64,000 nt of DNA from Uloborus plumipes (lineage: Eukaryota > Arthropoda > Arachnida > Araneae > Uloboridae): the NCBI GenBank assembly GCA_038373865.1, contig JAXGGA010003381.1:39808-103807 (forward strand), given 5' to 3'. Made by a program: the position numbers and the translations under genes. Positions 1 to 13,943 of this stretch are shown one piece after another. Below the pieces are notes generated by a model. The model was not told the origin of the DNA and made no database searches. It saw nothing but the letters and a program-made list of their open reading frames with translations. Position 1 is the stretch's first letter. The number at the start of each line of letters is the position of its first letter.

Positions 1-2455
1 GTTTGAAATCGAATGCCATTCTTTTCATATCTTTTCTTTCTAATTCCACTATTTTTTGATGAAGACATTTCCTTTTCAAGGCTACTGATTTCAGTTAATA
101 AATTCTCATTCTTTAATGGTACATAACATGGAACCTAACTAGTTTTAAATAACTTAATGCAGTTAGTCAAATTAATTAATTGTTTTTATTAATTAGTGGT
201 ATAGTATAATGATATAATTAATTGTGACATAACATTAAAATTTCACAATTTAGTCGAAACACTTTCAAATTTAAGTATACACTATGAATTTAGATTACAG
301 AAACTAACCTCAGTGAGCATAACATCCTGTTTTGCGCGCATTGGAGGTTAAATCAGTTTAAAATAGTTCACATTGCCCAAAACCATGCATTAGAATTGAA
401 GACTTATTATTTAGCTAATGATAGTTTTTTAAAGCATCGTCTGTGTTTCAAAGATTTGTTGTAACCTCTGTGTGATGTTATATTTTGACAAAAATAACCA
501 ACGAAAAGTTTTTAAATTCGGCGTGGTCATTACTGTTCGTTCCTATTTGAAGAAACTTTCTGTAAATTTGCGCATGCCTCAGGTCTCTGCCGATTTTGTT
601 AAAATAGTGGTGATGGTAATAAGAGAGATAAAAAATGTGAGGAGATTTTGCTTTGTTTTTTGTTTTTGTTGAGTTCCTTTACTTAACGTGTTGGTTTGCG
701 TTGATGTTTTTTTTTTCCTTTTGAATTCATTCCCCTTCCTTATCAATTCTAGAATTTTTTTTTTCGGACTAAGCAGAAATACCACCATGGTGCATTAATC
801 AAGCTTTCACCTCTTTTTGAAATAGAACGGCTCAATGCTGCTAGGCGCGCCTTTCGAGGTTGAGCAGTAGGTTTGCATTGATGCTTTTTTTTTTTTCATT
901 CTGGAGTCTTACAGAGCTCAGAAATTAGGGTTAACCGACCAGTGAATGAACATCTCGTAAATTTTTTTGAAGAATTAATTCCCTTTTAAAACATTTTCCT
1001 TAAATGAATTTACACTTACAGCCATAACTTCCTCCTATTGATTAATCCCACGAAAATGCTCTGTTGATCCACTGGCTGAGGCGTTTATTTGTGCATGGTT
1101 GCACTTTTTTTCATTTATCCCCCCCCCCCCCCCCCCAAAAAAAAACATTGCGGCACAGCTATAAAAGTTCTCCCAAACATTTAATTATTACGTATATCAT
1201 CAAAAACTGCAAAATACTACTATTTTTATCAAAGCTATAAAATTTTGAAAAGAAAATTGAAGTTTCAAGTATTATTCAATGGTCGATCTACCCTAACATC
1301 GGACTTAGCAGAAATGCTACCACGATGCATCGTCTTAAAAACATGTTTCAGTTTGAACCATGAGTTATTATAATTTCGTCTGAGCTGATTTTTATCATGT
1401 AAATTTTGATTCCACCATCGGCCTCTTCATGGGATATCCTTTGCAAATCATTGTTTTTTTTATTTTTCGCACTATATCATTTTAATAATCATGCACGAAA
1501 AACCTGGAAAATAAATTATTTTCCTGGAAAAAAATCGATGGAGAAGGAGTGGGAAGAAAACCACTATAAAAACTTAAATTGTAATTTGAATCTTTTAGCG
1601 TATCTCAAGCAGTGCCCAAAAGGAATGAAGGGGTACTCCTCAACAAAATTCTTTACCACTGAATAAATGCTCATAGATGGAGTTTGTGCCTCCGAAATTA
1701 AAGCTGGTTAAAGAACTTTTCCGCAAACGATGCTTTCGTGGAGTACAAGTTAACGATGTTCTCTGCTAAAAGGCTTTGATGCAAGAGCTCGCTGCTTTGG
1801 AGAATTAAAAATAAGATATTTGATACTGAAGACTTATTTTTGTTGCTTACGTTAGAGGCTAAATGTGCCCGCTTTCAGATGGCTGAAATGGAATGCTTGA
1901 TCATTAAAAGACTTTATCTTTTGGTTTGATGAATGGATATTTTCTACGCAAGTAAGAGGCAGTTTGGTACGGAGGTGGAACAAACCTCATCTTCTATTTG
2001 GGGAATAAATTTCGTAACTAATAAGGGTTTTGCTTGTATTATTCTTTGGTGGTGATAGGAGTGAAACTTCAACATGCGACGGAAGTTATGTGAGATGGAA
2101 GTGCGGATGCTTGATAGTGACGTCTATAAATGGTACATTACTGTTCTTTTAGTTTGTTAGTGTCATTTTCTATTGCAACAATACTATACACAGAAATACT
2201 AGCGAAACGCGTAAAATTATTAGAAATTCTAGATTTTTCGGCAGTAAAGTTCAAACTTGAAGGGCACATTCATCTGTAATACAGTCGAACGTGTTCGTTT
2301 CTATCGAATTTAATCAACCAGTAACGCAACCAGAAATTTCCTTAACCCCACCTAGAAAATACTTTCTCACTTCGCATTGGTGGATGAAATTCAATCGAAT
2401 CGAACATGATCGGTTGTGTGAGAGATGGAAACGCTCCTTCATAACTGTAAAAACT
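1..2455. other. AT-rich non-coding DNA
   Basis: I see no supported gene. The stretch has long T and A runs and a poly(C) tract near 1119-1135. Short open frames, such as 1406-1666 on the plus strand, have the Phe/Lys/Asn-rich make-up expected of AT-rich noise. The last part, below 2456, may include the 3' tail of the LINE relic that follows, because that LINE reads on the minus strand. Confidence 0.6.
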
Positions 2456-2965
2456 TTATGATGCTGGTGTGATGATGATGATGTCGTCGTGTCCATGAAG
2501 TTAGTGTAACAGCCCTAAATGACCTGGAATCTGTCGAGCCCTGGCGATCTCTGCAGCTTTGTCTGTAAGGTGTTCCTTTGGATCCTCTATGCCGATGCTA
2601 AAATGCTTGGTAGCATTGCTGGACAGCTGAAGATGTGTTGTGGAGACAGTTGGGCGGTTATCCGGGAAGTGAGGACATAACTTGGGGTAACTCTTTGTCC
2701 GTCTGGAGAAATTCCCATGCCTTTCAAGTGTTTGTTCTAAGTCTGGCATTTATAGTTGAGATGGTTCTGTCGCTAATTAATTCTGGAATGGAAAACTTTT
2801 TAATTTGCTAGCAAGTTAATTTTCTGTTGGCAACTGCATTGGCGTCATTGAGTGTTAAGCATTTGGTTGGCTGAGGTGAATTACGGGCTTCTTTGGCGAG
2901 CTTATCAACTTTCTCGTTCATAGAAAACAAGTTGCCAGAGCCCCAAAGAGGTTTTGACTGAATGT
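2456..2965 (-). pseudogene. LINE relic: RNase H end of a Jockey/I-type retrotransposon
   Basis: This is a dead C-terminal piece of a non-LTR retrotransposon polyprotein, read on the minus strand. From 2965 downward the frame gives NEKVDKLAKEARNSPQ near 2880-2920, matching the RNase H segment whose usual form is GNE..D.LAK. After frameshifts and stops comes a segment with KGMGISPDGQ (about 2700-2725) and SPQHIFSCPAM (about 2600-2640), the familiar Cys/His-containing tail of arthropod Jockey-like elements. The frame then ends in HGHDDIIII and a TAA at 2456-2458, a typical ending for these elements. The piece is cut off at its 5' side, as LINE insertions usually are; reverse transcriptase and endonuclease are absent. 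At least three stops or frameshifts are visible, so it is not functional. Family-level assignment (Jockey versus I) is inference. Confidence 0.75.
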
Positions 2966-3617
2966 GTATAAAGAGAATATAAATAAATTAGTTCTGTAAA
3001 TTAAAATGCTTAAATCCTATGATGTACATATTTTATTTTACCTCATTTTAAACTTTTAGAGGCTTGGGGGACGAATCTAATTTTATTTTATGTGATTTAT
3101 TTTTATTATTTTTTTCAATTTATTGTTATTTTTTATTCTTGCGGCCCATATGAATAAATGTCTCGCTTTGCGCTACTGAATTATGTATCCACCTGTGCTC
3201 TTCATTCTAGTAACCTCTATAAATGTCAGTAACATTTTCAAATATCGTTTTATTATTCAACGAAGCATTCACGCTAATATTCCTATTCCTGCTAAAGACA
3301 CTATCGGCCCTAATAATCCGAACATCTTTAATTATTCCAAACTAGGAATGGAACAGAAGTGAAGGATGAAACTCCTTGTGATAAATAGACGCTAAGAATT
3401 GTTGGCACTTCTGCATTCAATTCGAATTCATCCGAGACGGATGAAATGTTCCAAACCGCTCGCAGGCATTCCTTATTTCTGTTGAAAGGAATGTGCTAAC
3501 TAATTATGCACATAACAAATGAGCGTTTCTTGACAATCCCATTCTAAACGTATCGGAAGTAATCTGGATGCCAAAGTGCGAAATTATCAGTAGCAGCTTT
3601 CTGAATTAGTCTCTTAT
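2966..3617 (-). other. Possible 3' UTR with AATAAA, minus strand
   Basis: No coding frame is seen here. If 3618-3742 is a real terminal exon on the minus strand, this stretch would hold its 3' UTR. An AATAAA polyadenylation hexamer lies on the minus strand at 3249-3254, about 365 bases past the stop codon. The hexamer is common by chance in AT-rich DNA, so this is only supporting context. The part below about 3200 has no visible feature. Confidence 0.3.
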
Positions 3618-3742
3618 TTAAAAGCGGCTGTTTAGTCCAGATACGTCTCGATTGGGGAGATGTTTGATTGGACGAATCTCGCGGAATTCTTCGGGCTGCA
3701 TGTCAATCATTGGCTGTTGAGTGATTTCAATTGTTGGGAACT
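3618..3742 (-). CDS. Candidate terminal coding exon, unknown protein
   Basis: On the minus strand, a pyrimidine-rich stretch ending in TTCCTTCAG at 3743 could be a splice acceptor. The frame after it runs 41 codons to a TAA at 3618-3620. The peptide includes FPTIEITQQPMIDM, then EEFREIRPIKHL, and ends in GLNSRF. It is balanced and rich in Pro, Glu, Asp and Ile, unlike the Phe/Lys/Asn-rich noise frames elsewhere in the window. Base composition is locally less AT-rich. The same frame is open a little further upstream, to a TGA near 3772, so the acceptor could lie elsewhere. I do not recognise the protein. It could instead be an old transposon relic or a chance frame. Confidence 0.35.
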
Positions 3743-6700
3743 CTGAAGGAAGTTCTGCGTCTCGCTCTGGTCATTGGAACTTAATGAATTTCGACGTGAA
3801 CTCTAAAGGTATTTTGAAAACCCGACAACGCGGATCGAATTCTTGACAAAATTTGACTGTTTTTCATGTCATAGTTAATTTGAAAAGCAAGTAATCCAAG
3901 AACAAACTTCTTTTTTTCGTAAAAGTTTTCTTTTCGAAATAATTTCTAATGATTCACGTTTCCTGAGGATGCGTTTTACCTGTGTTGTTCAGTTAGTTAT
4001 AATTGCTTCTAAGTTAGCCTCATGTTAGTTCAAAGAATCATTCATCTATTACAGTTTTTATAAATCAAGCTGAATGATTATTGCTTAAGACATTTGCGTC
4101 ATGTCACGTCGTCATAACGTAGTTGCAAATTAAGTGATGTCGCGTAATGCCGCTTTGCTATTTTTCTACTAATCTAAAAGCGCTGAAATTAATATTATTG
4201 AGCGAGCAAATCACTTAGTGAAGTGCATTTGTATGTTAGGAACAGACACCGACAAAACAGACATCACGCCTCATCTCAACACTCTACTTTCAATTTTTTT
4301 TTCAATTGTTTTCAGTGATACTTTTACGATACTTAAGCCTTTTTTTTTTTAAACTTTTTCGAGAAAATAGACTATTTTAGTGTACCTCGGAAAGAATTTG
4401 GGAAATAAAAAATTCAAATTTGTTTAGCAATTATCCTCAGTATTTTTAAACAGCATAAGAATGTTATTACAGCTTACAGACGAACGTTGGTTATTTAACT
4501 TAGTTGAAGAAAAACTTTCTTTTACAAGTTGCAAGTTTTTTCGTGAAGTACACATATAAAGATATAAAGAATGTAACCTAAAGCCAATGTAATATTTTTC
4601 AGGGATAGGTATTTGTAATTTACAACAAACAAAAATACGAATTTTCGACCTTACTTTATCACGTTTGCCTATCTTAAATTCATTTTTTTCATCTCGAAAT
4701 TTTCAACAATTATCGAAAGTTTTAATAATTAGTTGTCATGTCTTAGTGATGGGCTGTTAATCACTGAAATTATTCAAAAATGGTTTTGAAAAAGCTGTAA
4801 AGTATCAATTAAAAATATCTGATGTATCCATGTTTAAGACTTTATGAAAAGAAATGCAGTAAAGCTACAAAAGATAAATAAATAAATAAATTATAAATAA
4901 AAAAATAATTGCACTATACTATGGATTATGTCTTAATCACACCTGATTCAGGCACAATATGCAACCAATAGAGCTTTTTAACTTTTCAACTCTTGTGCCT
5001 TGTTCATACTCTGATGTGAGGTCCCCCCCCCCCCCAATTTCATACGCACACTAACGACAAAACCAGAAAACAAAAAAAGCTGCAGCAGTAAAACTTTGAA
5101 CTTTAATTACTCGCAATTTCTGTTTTATCACATAACCCCTTCATCTCCCAAGCCCTTCAATTGTCCCTCCTTTGGTGACTTTTGGGTATCACTTTACTTT
5201 TCTTGTTTTTCGATACAGTAATTTGCATCCGAGTAAGTAGTAAGTACCCTTTGCCCATCCCTCCTTTAAAAATGTGAAATGACGGGCTTGTGTTTCAGCA
5301 CATTGTTGCTCAATTTTCCTTGCATTAGTTACCTCCAATAAATATCACAAATCGTTCGAATTGATTATAGCAAAAATGGCACGATTTTTCTGCTTCGTAA
5401 TAAAATTTGCATTTCTTGAAGACATTTTCAAAATGTTGAGAGTTATTACGTAGTATTTTTTACGGCAAAAAGTTTTCCAACGCTTAAATTAGGTTACCTA
5501 CGCGGGGCATAAAACTTTATACCTCCTAATATTTAAATATTTACTTCACGAATTTCAATTTCTATTTTTCGAAATAATGTCCGCAATTATGATTGCAGAA
5601 ATGTGTGTGAGAATTTTTATGATAAAACGTACAAGTGGCATAAATATATGCGTGTAACAAAAATTAATGATGCTCTGAAGTGCAAATGCGAATGAAATAA
5701 CAATAATGTCAATATTTTATACCAATTGCTTCCCCTGTCATTTCCATTTGCCAGTGTTCAGTTTCAAACAATGCTATTGCTTTTCCTTTAATGCTCCATT
5801 TGATTTATGGTGACAACTGATAATTACTGTAATGATCTGTAATGGTGATAACTATTAATTAAGAATCGCTTAAATTAGATTGTTTTGATGTCATTATCAC
5901 TTGCTGCAGATGATGCGAACATAATAGTTACATCGGCTGTTGCTATTGTCAGATTACAAAAATTTGTAATTAAGCCTATGAATCTATTGGTGTCTTCTCA
6001 GAAATGATAATGTGGTTGGAATACGATTTCATTTTTTAAGCTATGATTTGTCTGAATTATTTCACGGAATGTGGGCTGGTTGTTTTGTTTAATAAAAGTT
6101 TTCATTGCGTGTTCCATTGCATGACTGTTTTAATGTTATTTGCTGCTTTGTTTGTAGTTTTTATTTGAATGAATAACGATTTTTGTGGCATGAAAACTGT
6201 TCATTCAGAAAAGAAATTAACACGGTTTTACGATTTATCATACTTGGTTTAGTTTTTGGTTTTCTTTGTGTATATTTAATTTAATGAGAGTATTGGGAGT
6301 TATTGCTGAAATGTATTCTAAGCTCATTAAGTACTCAGTTGGCAGAAACAACTGTCTTTTAAATTAACTCAGAATCTGATACGAAATACGCATACTATTT
6401 GATGCATTTCCAATTCAACGTTCTGTATAGTATGTACTCTTTTACTCAGGTTTTAAAGGCTTATGGTTAAGACAGTTTATAATTACGGATTTTTTATTTT
6501 TTTAGACGGTTGTCGAATGGCAGAAACAATATAAAAATAGAGGTGAATAGCCTCTGACGGAATGGTAAACCGAGAGTTGTAGAATACTCTGAATTCAATC
6601 AATTAACTGGAAAGTATCATTATGAACTTTTAGAAAGCATTGAATTGTGAGAAGAAATAAATTAAACTAATTAAGTGTGGTTGTAAAACAGCAGCGATGC

Positions 6701-8879
6701 CAAACTCCCTTTTGAGCTCTATCTCACCCCCCCCCTCCCGCCTCCCCCCATGAGTGCAGTTCAGAAATCACAGATTCACATAAAGGACGAATAAGTAGAG
6801 GAGTAGATGCGAAACCAGAAAGTGGATCAATCCCACCGCAGAAAAGAAAATGCTTATTTCTCTTAGGGTAAGATTATTCTTCTGTCGTTTGACTAATTTT
6901 AAGCTTGAGAGTGATGTAAGGATAAAATGGTAGAAAAGACGCGTAGAAATAAAACTTTTCAAAAAGGAACGAAAAAGGAAAAGCATTTTTGTACAAAAAA
7001 TGTTTGGCTCCACATGAATGTCTCCGAATTGAATGATTGGCTCTGAATAATTATTCGGAGTCAAACGACACCGAAAAACCCTTCAAGTATATGTGTGTGT
7101 GTGTTGAAAGAAAAAATGCTCAAATCAAAAATAAAATGAGAATTTGGTTGGTTTGGTTTTTATCTTTTTTATTAATTAAGAATTAAAGAAAAATAGAGAG
7201 ATAGACATTTTCACCTCTTAAAGCATAGCGTTAAATTCTTTTTTGTTTTAGTATTTCGTGTATTATTTAATTTATTTTGACTTTCTTTAAAACAATATTA
7301 TTTTGACGCATTATAGGCTAAGTCTATTTTTGTTCATTTTATTCAGAAACATTTATTAGAAAGTAGACTTAACAAGTATAATATAAAAAACTTTTTTTAG
7401 AGTCAATTCTTACGTAGGAAAATTTTTTCTAACACTTTATTTGCATTTTTCAGAATTTGCATTGAAAGTTCGCATATTTGTACAATGCTTTGCATATACT
7501 AATTGCCATATTTATATACATGTGGATGTTGGAGATATGTTTGATTAAAAGCATTGTTCGACAATGACTGATTAGCAATAAATTTTTAATTGAAGGCTCA
7601 CCTTTGTTTTAGCATGAAAATAGTTTAAAACAATTATAATTAGTAGTTATTTCCTTGGAACGTATTAAATTTTTTTTTATCTATGCTGAAGAATCAGGAG
7701 TTTCTATGAAAATTTAATTCTAATTTTCACAAGCATTTTTTCGTTCTCATATTAGAGGATTTAATTGAAAGTGTTGATCAAAATTGGAATATACTGTTAA
7801 TTAATTGTAAATTAATGAATTTGATAAAATACTATTGTATTGTCATTGAGTCTGAAGCCGCATTTCAAATTTTAAAAGATTCTAATCATTAGGAGTAGAT
7901 AAAAATTGAGTTTCAAGATTTGAACAAACTATATAGATACATATTTTGAGATTGTGAGTTAATAGTAGGAATTGAAAAAGAAAGGAATTTATTTAAAAAA
8001 TTTAATAAAATACTACCAGATATGTTTAAAATTTTTCCTGTGAATTTTTGAGCTTTTCCACTTTTAACTGCTTACTTTACCTTTTCCCCAATGAACTAGT
8101 GGCTAATGCGTAGTTTAACAGATTCGTTGAAATGCACTTAGTTTTAACTAAATACACACATTTTTTTATTTATGGCCTTTTATTAAAAACGCCTTCATTA
8201 AAAATTATTCCGCCCTCTCGCTCAAAACAGCGGAATAGAAACCTGAAAGAGAACGGGACGCCCCTTAATGGATTTCAAATGATACGGAGCGTCACCTTGG
8301 AGCTAAATTACATTTAAAACGACCTTAGTTTCCATTTCACATTTTGATGCGCTAGAGAAATTTCATTAAGCCTCCAAGTTAACACGTAGAGTGTTCGCTG
8401 TCATTTCGTTACAGTATAGATTCAGTTTTGAGTGCCGTACAGCCAGCCCCCTCTCTGTATCAACTAAATGAAGCTCTTCTGCCATTCCCAGAGGAAGAGA
8501 TCTGCTTCCTTTATTAGCTTTTTTTCGGCGATACAGCTGCTGAGGTTTTACGACTGAATAGTTTTTGCATTTTTTATGAGTTGAATTTTCGGTGCTTTGT
8601 TTTGATTTTAGCCTTGATTCGATTTTAATGGAATAAAATGTGTCATCCTGGCTGGTGATGTTGAAAATTTTAGTAGTAAATATTTTAAAGATGTTGAGGA
8701 GATATATATTTTATTTTACATTTTATATATACTAATGAGAAGTATTGTAATTTCCACATATCTACCATTGTATCGAGAATAAAAACAAGAAAAATAATAG
8801 TGTTTTTTTCAATTCTACAAATGTTTTTTATAGTCAAAATATTAGTTTAAAATTTGATTAAGGTATTGAAGAAAAATAA
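3743..8879. other. AT-rich non-coding DNA
   Basis: No gene or mobile element could be supported across this block. It holds poly(C) tracts near 5022-5034 and 6727-6735 and many A/T runs. Open frames such as 6768-7064 on the minus strand are short and show no motif. Confidence 0.55.
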
Positions 8880-8920
8880 TTTATTATTATATTATTATTA
8901 TTATTATTTATATTATTATT

Positions 8921-8961
<41 letters not shown>
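8880..8961. repeat. (ATT)n and (TA)n microsatellites
   Basis: A run of ATT/TTA triplets from about 8880 to 8924 passes directly into a TA dinucleotide run from about 8925 to 8961. Both are simple sequence repeats. Confidence 0.95.
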
Positions 8962-8964
<3 letters not shown>

Positions 8965-11900
8965 TACATTTTACGTTACTTACGGAACTTGTTGTTTACC
9001 AGTTATCGTAAGTATTGAACACCATTTTAAAAAATGCAGAAAGAAAAACCTTTTATTAATTTGATAAATTTTGTGATGATATCAGTTTTGATATTAATGA
9101 CATAATATGTAGGATTTTTTTTCCTTCTATACATATGTGTATGTATATGTATTCTATTCGGTCCGTTTTATGATGGTGATGAAATTATCGATAATGAACA
9201 TATATTATTATCAAGAATGTGTGATTACGGAATAACTCGTCTAAAAATTTAATGTTTCTGGTAACTCGTACAACTTTAAACACAAATTTAGTCAAATGCT
9301 AAACACGACATTTTAATTGAACTGAAGTAACAAAGTGTAAATGTGTTTAAATATTTTTGTTCATCATTAAAATGTGCTCAAATTATAAGTTATTCGTTAG
9401 CGTGAGTCAGCAAAAAAGTATTAAAAATATTTTTTTAAAAAATGTGCGACTAAGGAAAATGTCCACAAAAATTGCACCGACAAAAGCTTTATCTGTTGTG
9501 GTTTAAAACTTACAAAACAACCATTTATGAGACTTTTTGATTATTTCATTTGTAAGAGAAAGAAACGGCCAAAATGTCCAATAAAAATTGCAATTCATAG
9601 ATGTTTTTTTACAGCAAAACTTGAAAGTAAGCCATATTTTTCTGCTTGATGCATTGCCGGCACTTTGGATAAATTTTATTTGTTGTTATTCGAGGAAAGA
9701 ACCCCCTTTTCCGTTTCTTTTCTTTCTATCCTAAGTGCACATGGGCTTTGAAACACTATTCTTCTGGCCCCCGCGAGAAAAAGGTGTGGCATTTATTGTA
9801 TCTCAAGCTGTCGAGAATATTTTATATCTCGCTTCTAAATGTTAGGCGAAGAAATGTTGATGTGTTTTTCTCGTTCTTCTCGGTATCTTTATCCATCAGT
9901 CGAGAAATCCATTTTCGGGAAGAAAAGTGGGAATTCTTTGAAAGTTTTCACTTTCGGTTCCTTTTGTGCCATCGTATAGCGCCATGAAACGGAAATATTA
10001 ATTACTAGGTATTCGTTTCTAATTTCGAAATCAATTTTCTCTTTTTTCTTCCACGATTGCAAGCCAATAAAATTGAAATCTTTTTGAGCTAAACGACCGA
10101 ACACATCGAATTTTTTACGTGAGCCAAATATTTGTTTCTTTCATTTAGTTAATACTGCAAATAAATACGAATTTGTAATTTTAACATCAATATACAAAAA
10201 ATAGTTGGTTTTGTTCAAACTTTGACTAATTAAGTGCAATCGACCAGAACTAAACGAGCCTACCTTGCCGTACATCAGCTTCTAACCTCAGCTAAATCTC
10301 CCCTTAGTTGACTTTGGTGGCAAGTCGTTTCAGTCATTTTATTTTCGCTTTTGGAACAATTTCTTGAGAACGAAAATATATTTCTTGAAAAACAAAAATA
10401 ATCTATTAGTTGCTGTAAAAGTGATATAAAATAACATCTTCCAGACTAATAACTCATATTTCAAACTATCAACTAATAATACTAAACCCCAACTGTTGGG
10501 ACTCCGGGTACGTGAATGATGAGATACTGAATGAAAATAATGAAGGATGACATGCATTACACCGCCAACTCGACTATTTCGATCCAAGGACAGCTGTTTC
10601 GAGCTCATTGTGCTCGTTTATTTCCAGACCGTTCTAGAGAGATCATGAATGATGCATGGAACATCTCGAACAAGTAATATTCGAACAAACTGTGCAATAA
10701 TAGCAATGTGTAAAAGTATAATAATTCCAAAATAACATAATACTTTCGAACAAGGTTCAAGGTCGTATTTTACAAAATGGAAAATTATCCTCAGATCTAC
10801 TCCTCAAGGGCAAAATCAAGAAAATGTTCAAGGAGGGGACGACTGATTTCTAAATTCTTTTTCTTTTATCCGTTCAGAGCGTCCTTTCCCCAAACATCAT
10901 GGAAGATTGTATAAAATTTCGTTTTTATTTATTTATTGGATGGTTGATTTATTTTAGTTTGTTTATTTATTTATTTGGAGCTGCAATTTCCAAAATTCTG
11001 AAGAAAGTATCCAGGGAAGAGCACCCTTTCTCCTGCCATCGCCAAAAAGCATCTAAAATTGTTTTTGAGGCTTCAATATTGAATTTTTCTAGATGAAGGT
11101 CCTACATCTGTGGCGAACACTCCCCTCGCCCCTCCCTTGCATCTGCGCTTGATAATCCCTCAACTTCACTACGCAAGAACAGCAGCCCACAAAACTACAT
11201 TTTCCTATTAAAGCGCATTAATATGTTTATCACTGAATTTGCGTCAAACAGGGGGTGGGAGGAGGGCACACGCACGCAGAACAAAAAGTAAGCAAGACAC
11301 TTTCTATACTTATGTTTCCAAGAAGTTGTTCCACATTTGACGTAAATGAAATTAATGTTATTTACGATGTTATTAATTACGAAACAAATATACTATCAGA
11401 CCTTCAAGGATGACAAATTTTATTCGTTTTAACGACAATGGTGTCATAATGAAATCCAAACAATGCTATGCAATTAAATAGAGACTGAAAAATTTATCTG
11501 TCGTTGAGATAGTTAATTCGTTGTAACGGGATTTTACTATGTTCTTTTCAAATGCGTTTGTGAATCTGTTCGAAAAACCACAGGTACAAGAGTTAACAGT
11601 AATAGAAAGCACAGATAAATCAGAAATCACACTTAAGTCCCTATTATTTGGGTCTGAAAACCGTCTCTATCTGAGTTTTGTTTTTTTTTTTCCTTCTGGC
11701 TTTGTATCAAGCAAAATTTATTGCATAAATATTAATATTTGTAAAGATATATTGATTCAAAGCTTTGTTTAATGTTACATAACATCAACATTCTTCTGCG
11801 ATTCCTTGTAATGCATTATTACTTCAAATGTTGCAATTACTTCTCATTAATCGCAACTGCTTCAGTTTCAAACTTTTCTCAAGCTGCTAATTAAAATGTA

Positions 11901-13767
11901 GAAAGTAATAATCTAATCATGTTTACTGAGTTAAACAAATGGAAGGAATTCTTATTTCGCCGTAATTGAATTTCGATTTCGTTTTCTTAAAAATAGCAAT
12001 TCGCATTTTCGTAGTTTTACGATTTACTTCACCCTTGTTGAGGTACGTCTGAAACAGGTTTTGTTAATTAAATATTTACATCTCGAGTTCATTTCTAGAT
12101 CATGAAACATTTAAAGGAGTTTTGTTTTGGAACTTGTGGGTTACTTTTCATCAGTTGAAGAGTTAATTACTGCATGGAGGTAATTTATAGCACTCTGGAG
12201 AGTTGTGTTTGTTTTGATTATTGGGATTTAATTTTTTAAACAGGACCGGATAAATATTGTCGTTCTTCGTTCGGTTCTCGCATTTGTTGAAAAAGATAAT
12301 TAACTCCCTAAAGCACGGAAAAACTGGTAAAAAAGATTTTATTTTTCTTTTGACACAAAATGAATGTATAGTTATTGTATATTATTTTTTGTAATTTCAG
12401 TGGTGAGAGGAGGGGGGGGGCATTAAAAAATTATACCAACGAAATGAAAAATTTCATTCCATGGTTATTAGCGCTTAAATAATGTAAAACATTGCAACTA
12501 CTCTTAAACCTCTTTGCACTCACCCACTCCCTCAAAATTACTTTCAAACTTTGCACAAGCAAAGTAGCACTCTAGAACAAAATAAACCCAAATACTGTCA
12601 CAATACTTGACAGCCAACTCGAGTAAATTCCAGATCAGTATTATCTGATCTGCGTAAAGTAATGTAACTTGCATTTTTGTTTTGAGCATTTAACAACCAA
12701 TAAAAATGCGCAAAGAACAAATATTCCGTATTTCGCCTCTCTTTCTAAAGATAATAAGATAATGTCATAAAATCACTTACTTGAAGACCATTTTTCAGGT
12801 TTGGACCTTTGACTGTGAATTTTCAATACAATTAATGTATTCCGTAAAAGTAGTTTCTCTGCCGAAGCAGAGTCAATGTTGGAAAAACAACCTGATTTTG
12901 CTGTAGTATCAGGAAAATATTTTTTATTACTTTTCTTTCATTGTTGAAAAATCCTGATTTCGACAAAAAAAAAAAGTTTCTACCGAAATTGTAGAATTAT
13001 TTCATAAAATTCGAGCATCATTTTCATCTTGATCTGATTTTTAATGCAGCAATTGAAATCTATTGTATGACTGTATCTAGTTAATGTCTTCGAAATTTTT
13101 ATGGCAGCGACTGGATATAAATTGCACTGTGTTTAGTAATTACTAGAGAAAATAGATTTCATCAAAACCTATTTTCATTTCCATGTTTTTATCTTTTTTT
13201 TTTCTTCTAATTTTAACGATTCAGCTGTTTTGCTGCTGTATTTGGTTTACTAATTTTGCCTCAATTTTATTTTCTTGTTAGTGATTAGTACAAATATTTT
13301 CTATCCGCTTAAAAGTTTTCGCAGATCTACCTTCAAAATTCCATTTTGTTAAAAAGAGGGTTTTCCCCTCAATTTTGTATGTATCCTCGGATTATTTTAG
13401 TCTGTACTTAATTTTCTTTATATTTACTTTTATTAGATTTTCTTCTTCTTTAATTATCATTTTTAAAAGTGCACTATAAATATAACCGCACTTGATACTT
13501 TCCAAAACTATTCATTCCCACCCCATATTTATGCTTTTCTTCTTCTACTAGTTGTTTTATAATCATTTGTATTGCATTTTTCTGGAGTTGGAAGCAAAAC
13601 TTGCCATTTCAGGAAAATTAAACTAGAAAATGAGTTATCTTCCATAATATTTTTCGTGGCTGTCATTCGAACTTTTTGTTTATTTATTTTTTAGCCCACT
13701 TTCCCCGTCAAAAATAAAAGAAAGACGAAAAAAGTATTAAAAGTGGCTTAATGCATCTAAAAAATAT
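8962..13767. other. AT-rich non-coding DNA
   Basis: No gene is supported. Near 11090-11160 there is a C-rich stretch resembling the eroded end of a hAT-type element, without a partner end. The other frames are short and lack motifs. Confidence 0.5.
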
Positions 13768-13833
13768 CGCCAAGTCCAAAAAATGTCGCCAAGTTAAAAA
13801 AATATCGCCAAGTCCAAAAAAAAAAAAAAAAGC
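13768..13833. repeat. Short tandem repeat, unit about 19-20 bp
   Basis: The phrase TATCGCCAAGTCCAAAAA recurs three times in a row with small changes (near 13765, 13784 and 13803) and then passes into a poly(A) run. It is a minisatellite directly upstream of the larger tandem repeat. Confidence 0.8.
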
Positions 13834-13943
13834 CAAAAAGAAATAAAAAGAGAAAATGCATTTCGAAAAATTAAAAATTTGAAAGTAGGGTATTGAGATG
13901 GGGAATTTGTGTCGGTCGGTCTGTCCCGTCCCCCCCCCCCCCC

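Noticed and set aside
1119..1135. Poly(C) tracts across the window as a special signal
   Set aside because: Many coincide with hAT MITE ends (32753, 33311, 57023), so they are better explained as parts of those elements or simple repeats.
1861..1950. Exon-like stretch between CGCTTTCAG and GCAAGTAAG
   Set aside because: All three frames contain stops before the donor.
5218..5232. 14-base micro-exon between a strong acceptor and GTAAGTAG
   Set aside because: Too short and uninformative; such pairs are expected by chance in AT-rich DNA.
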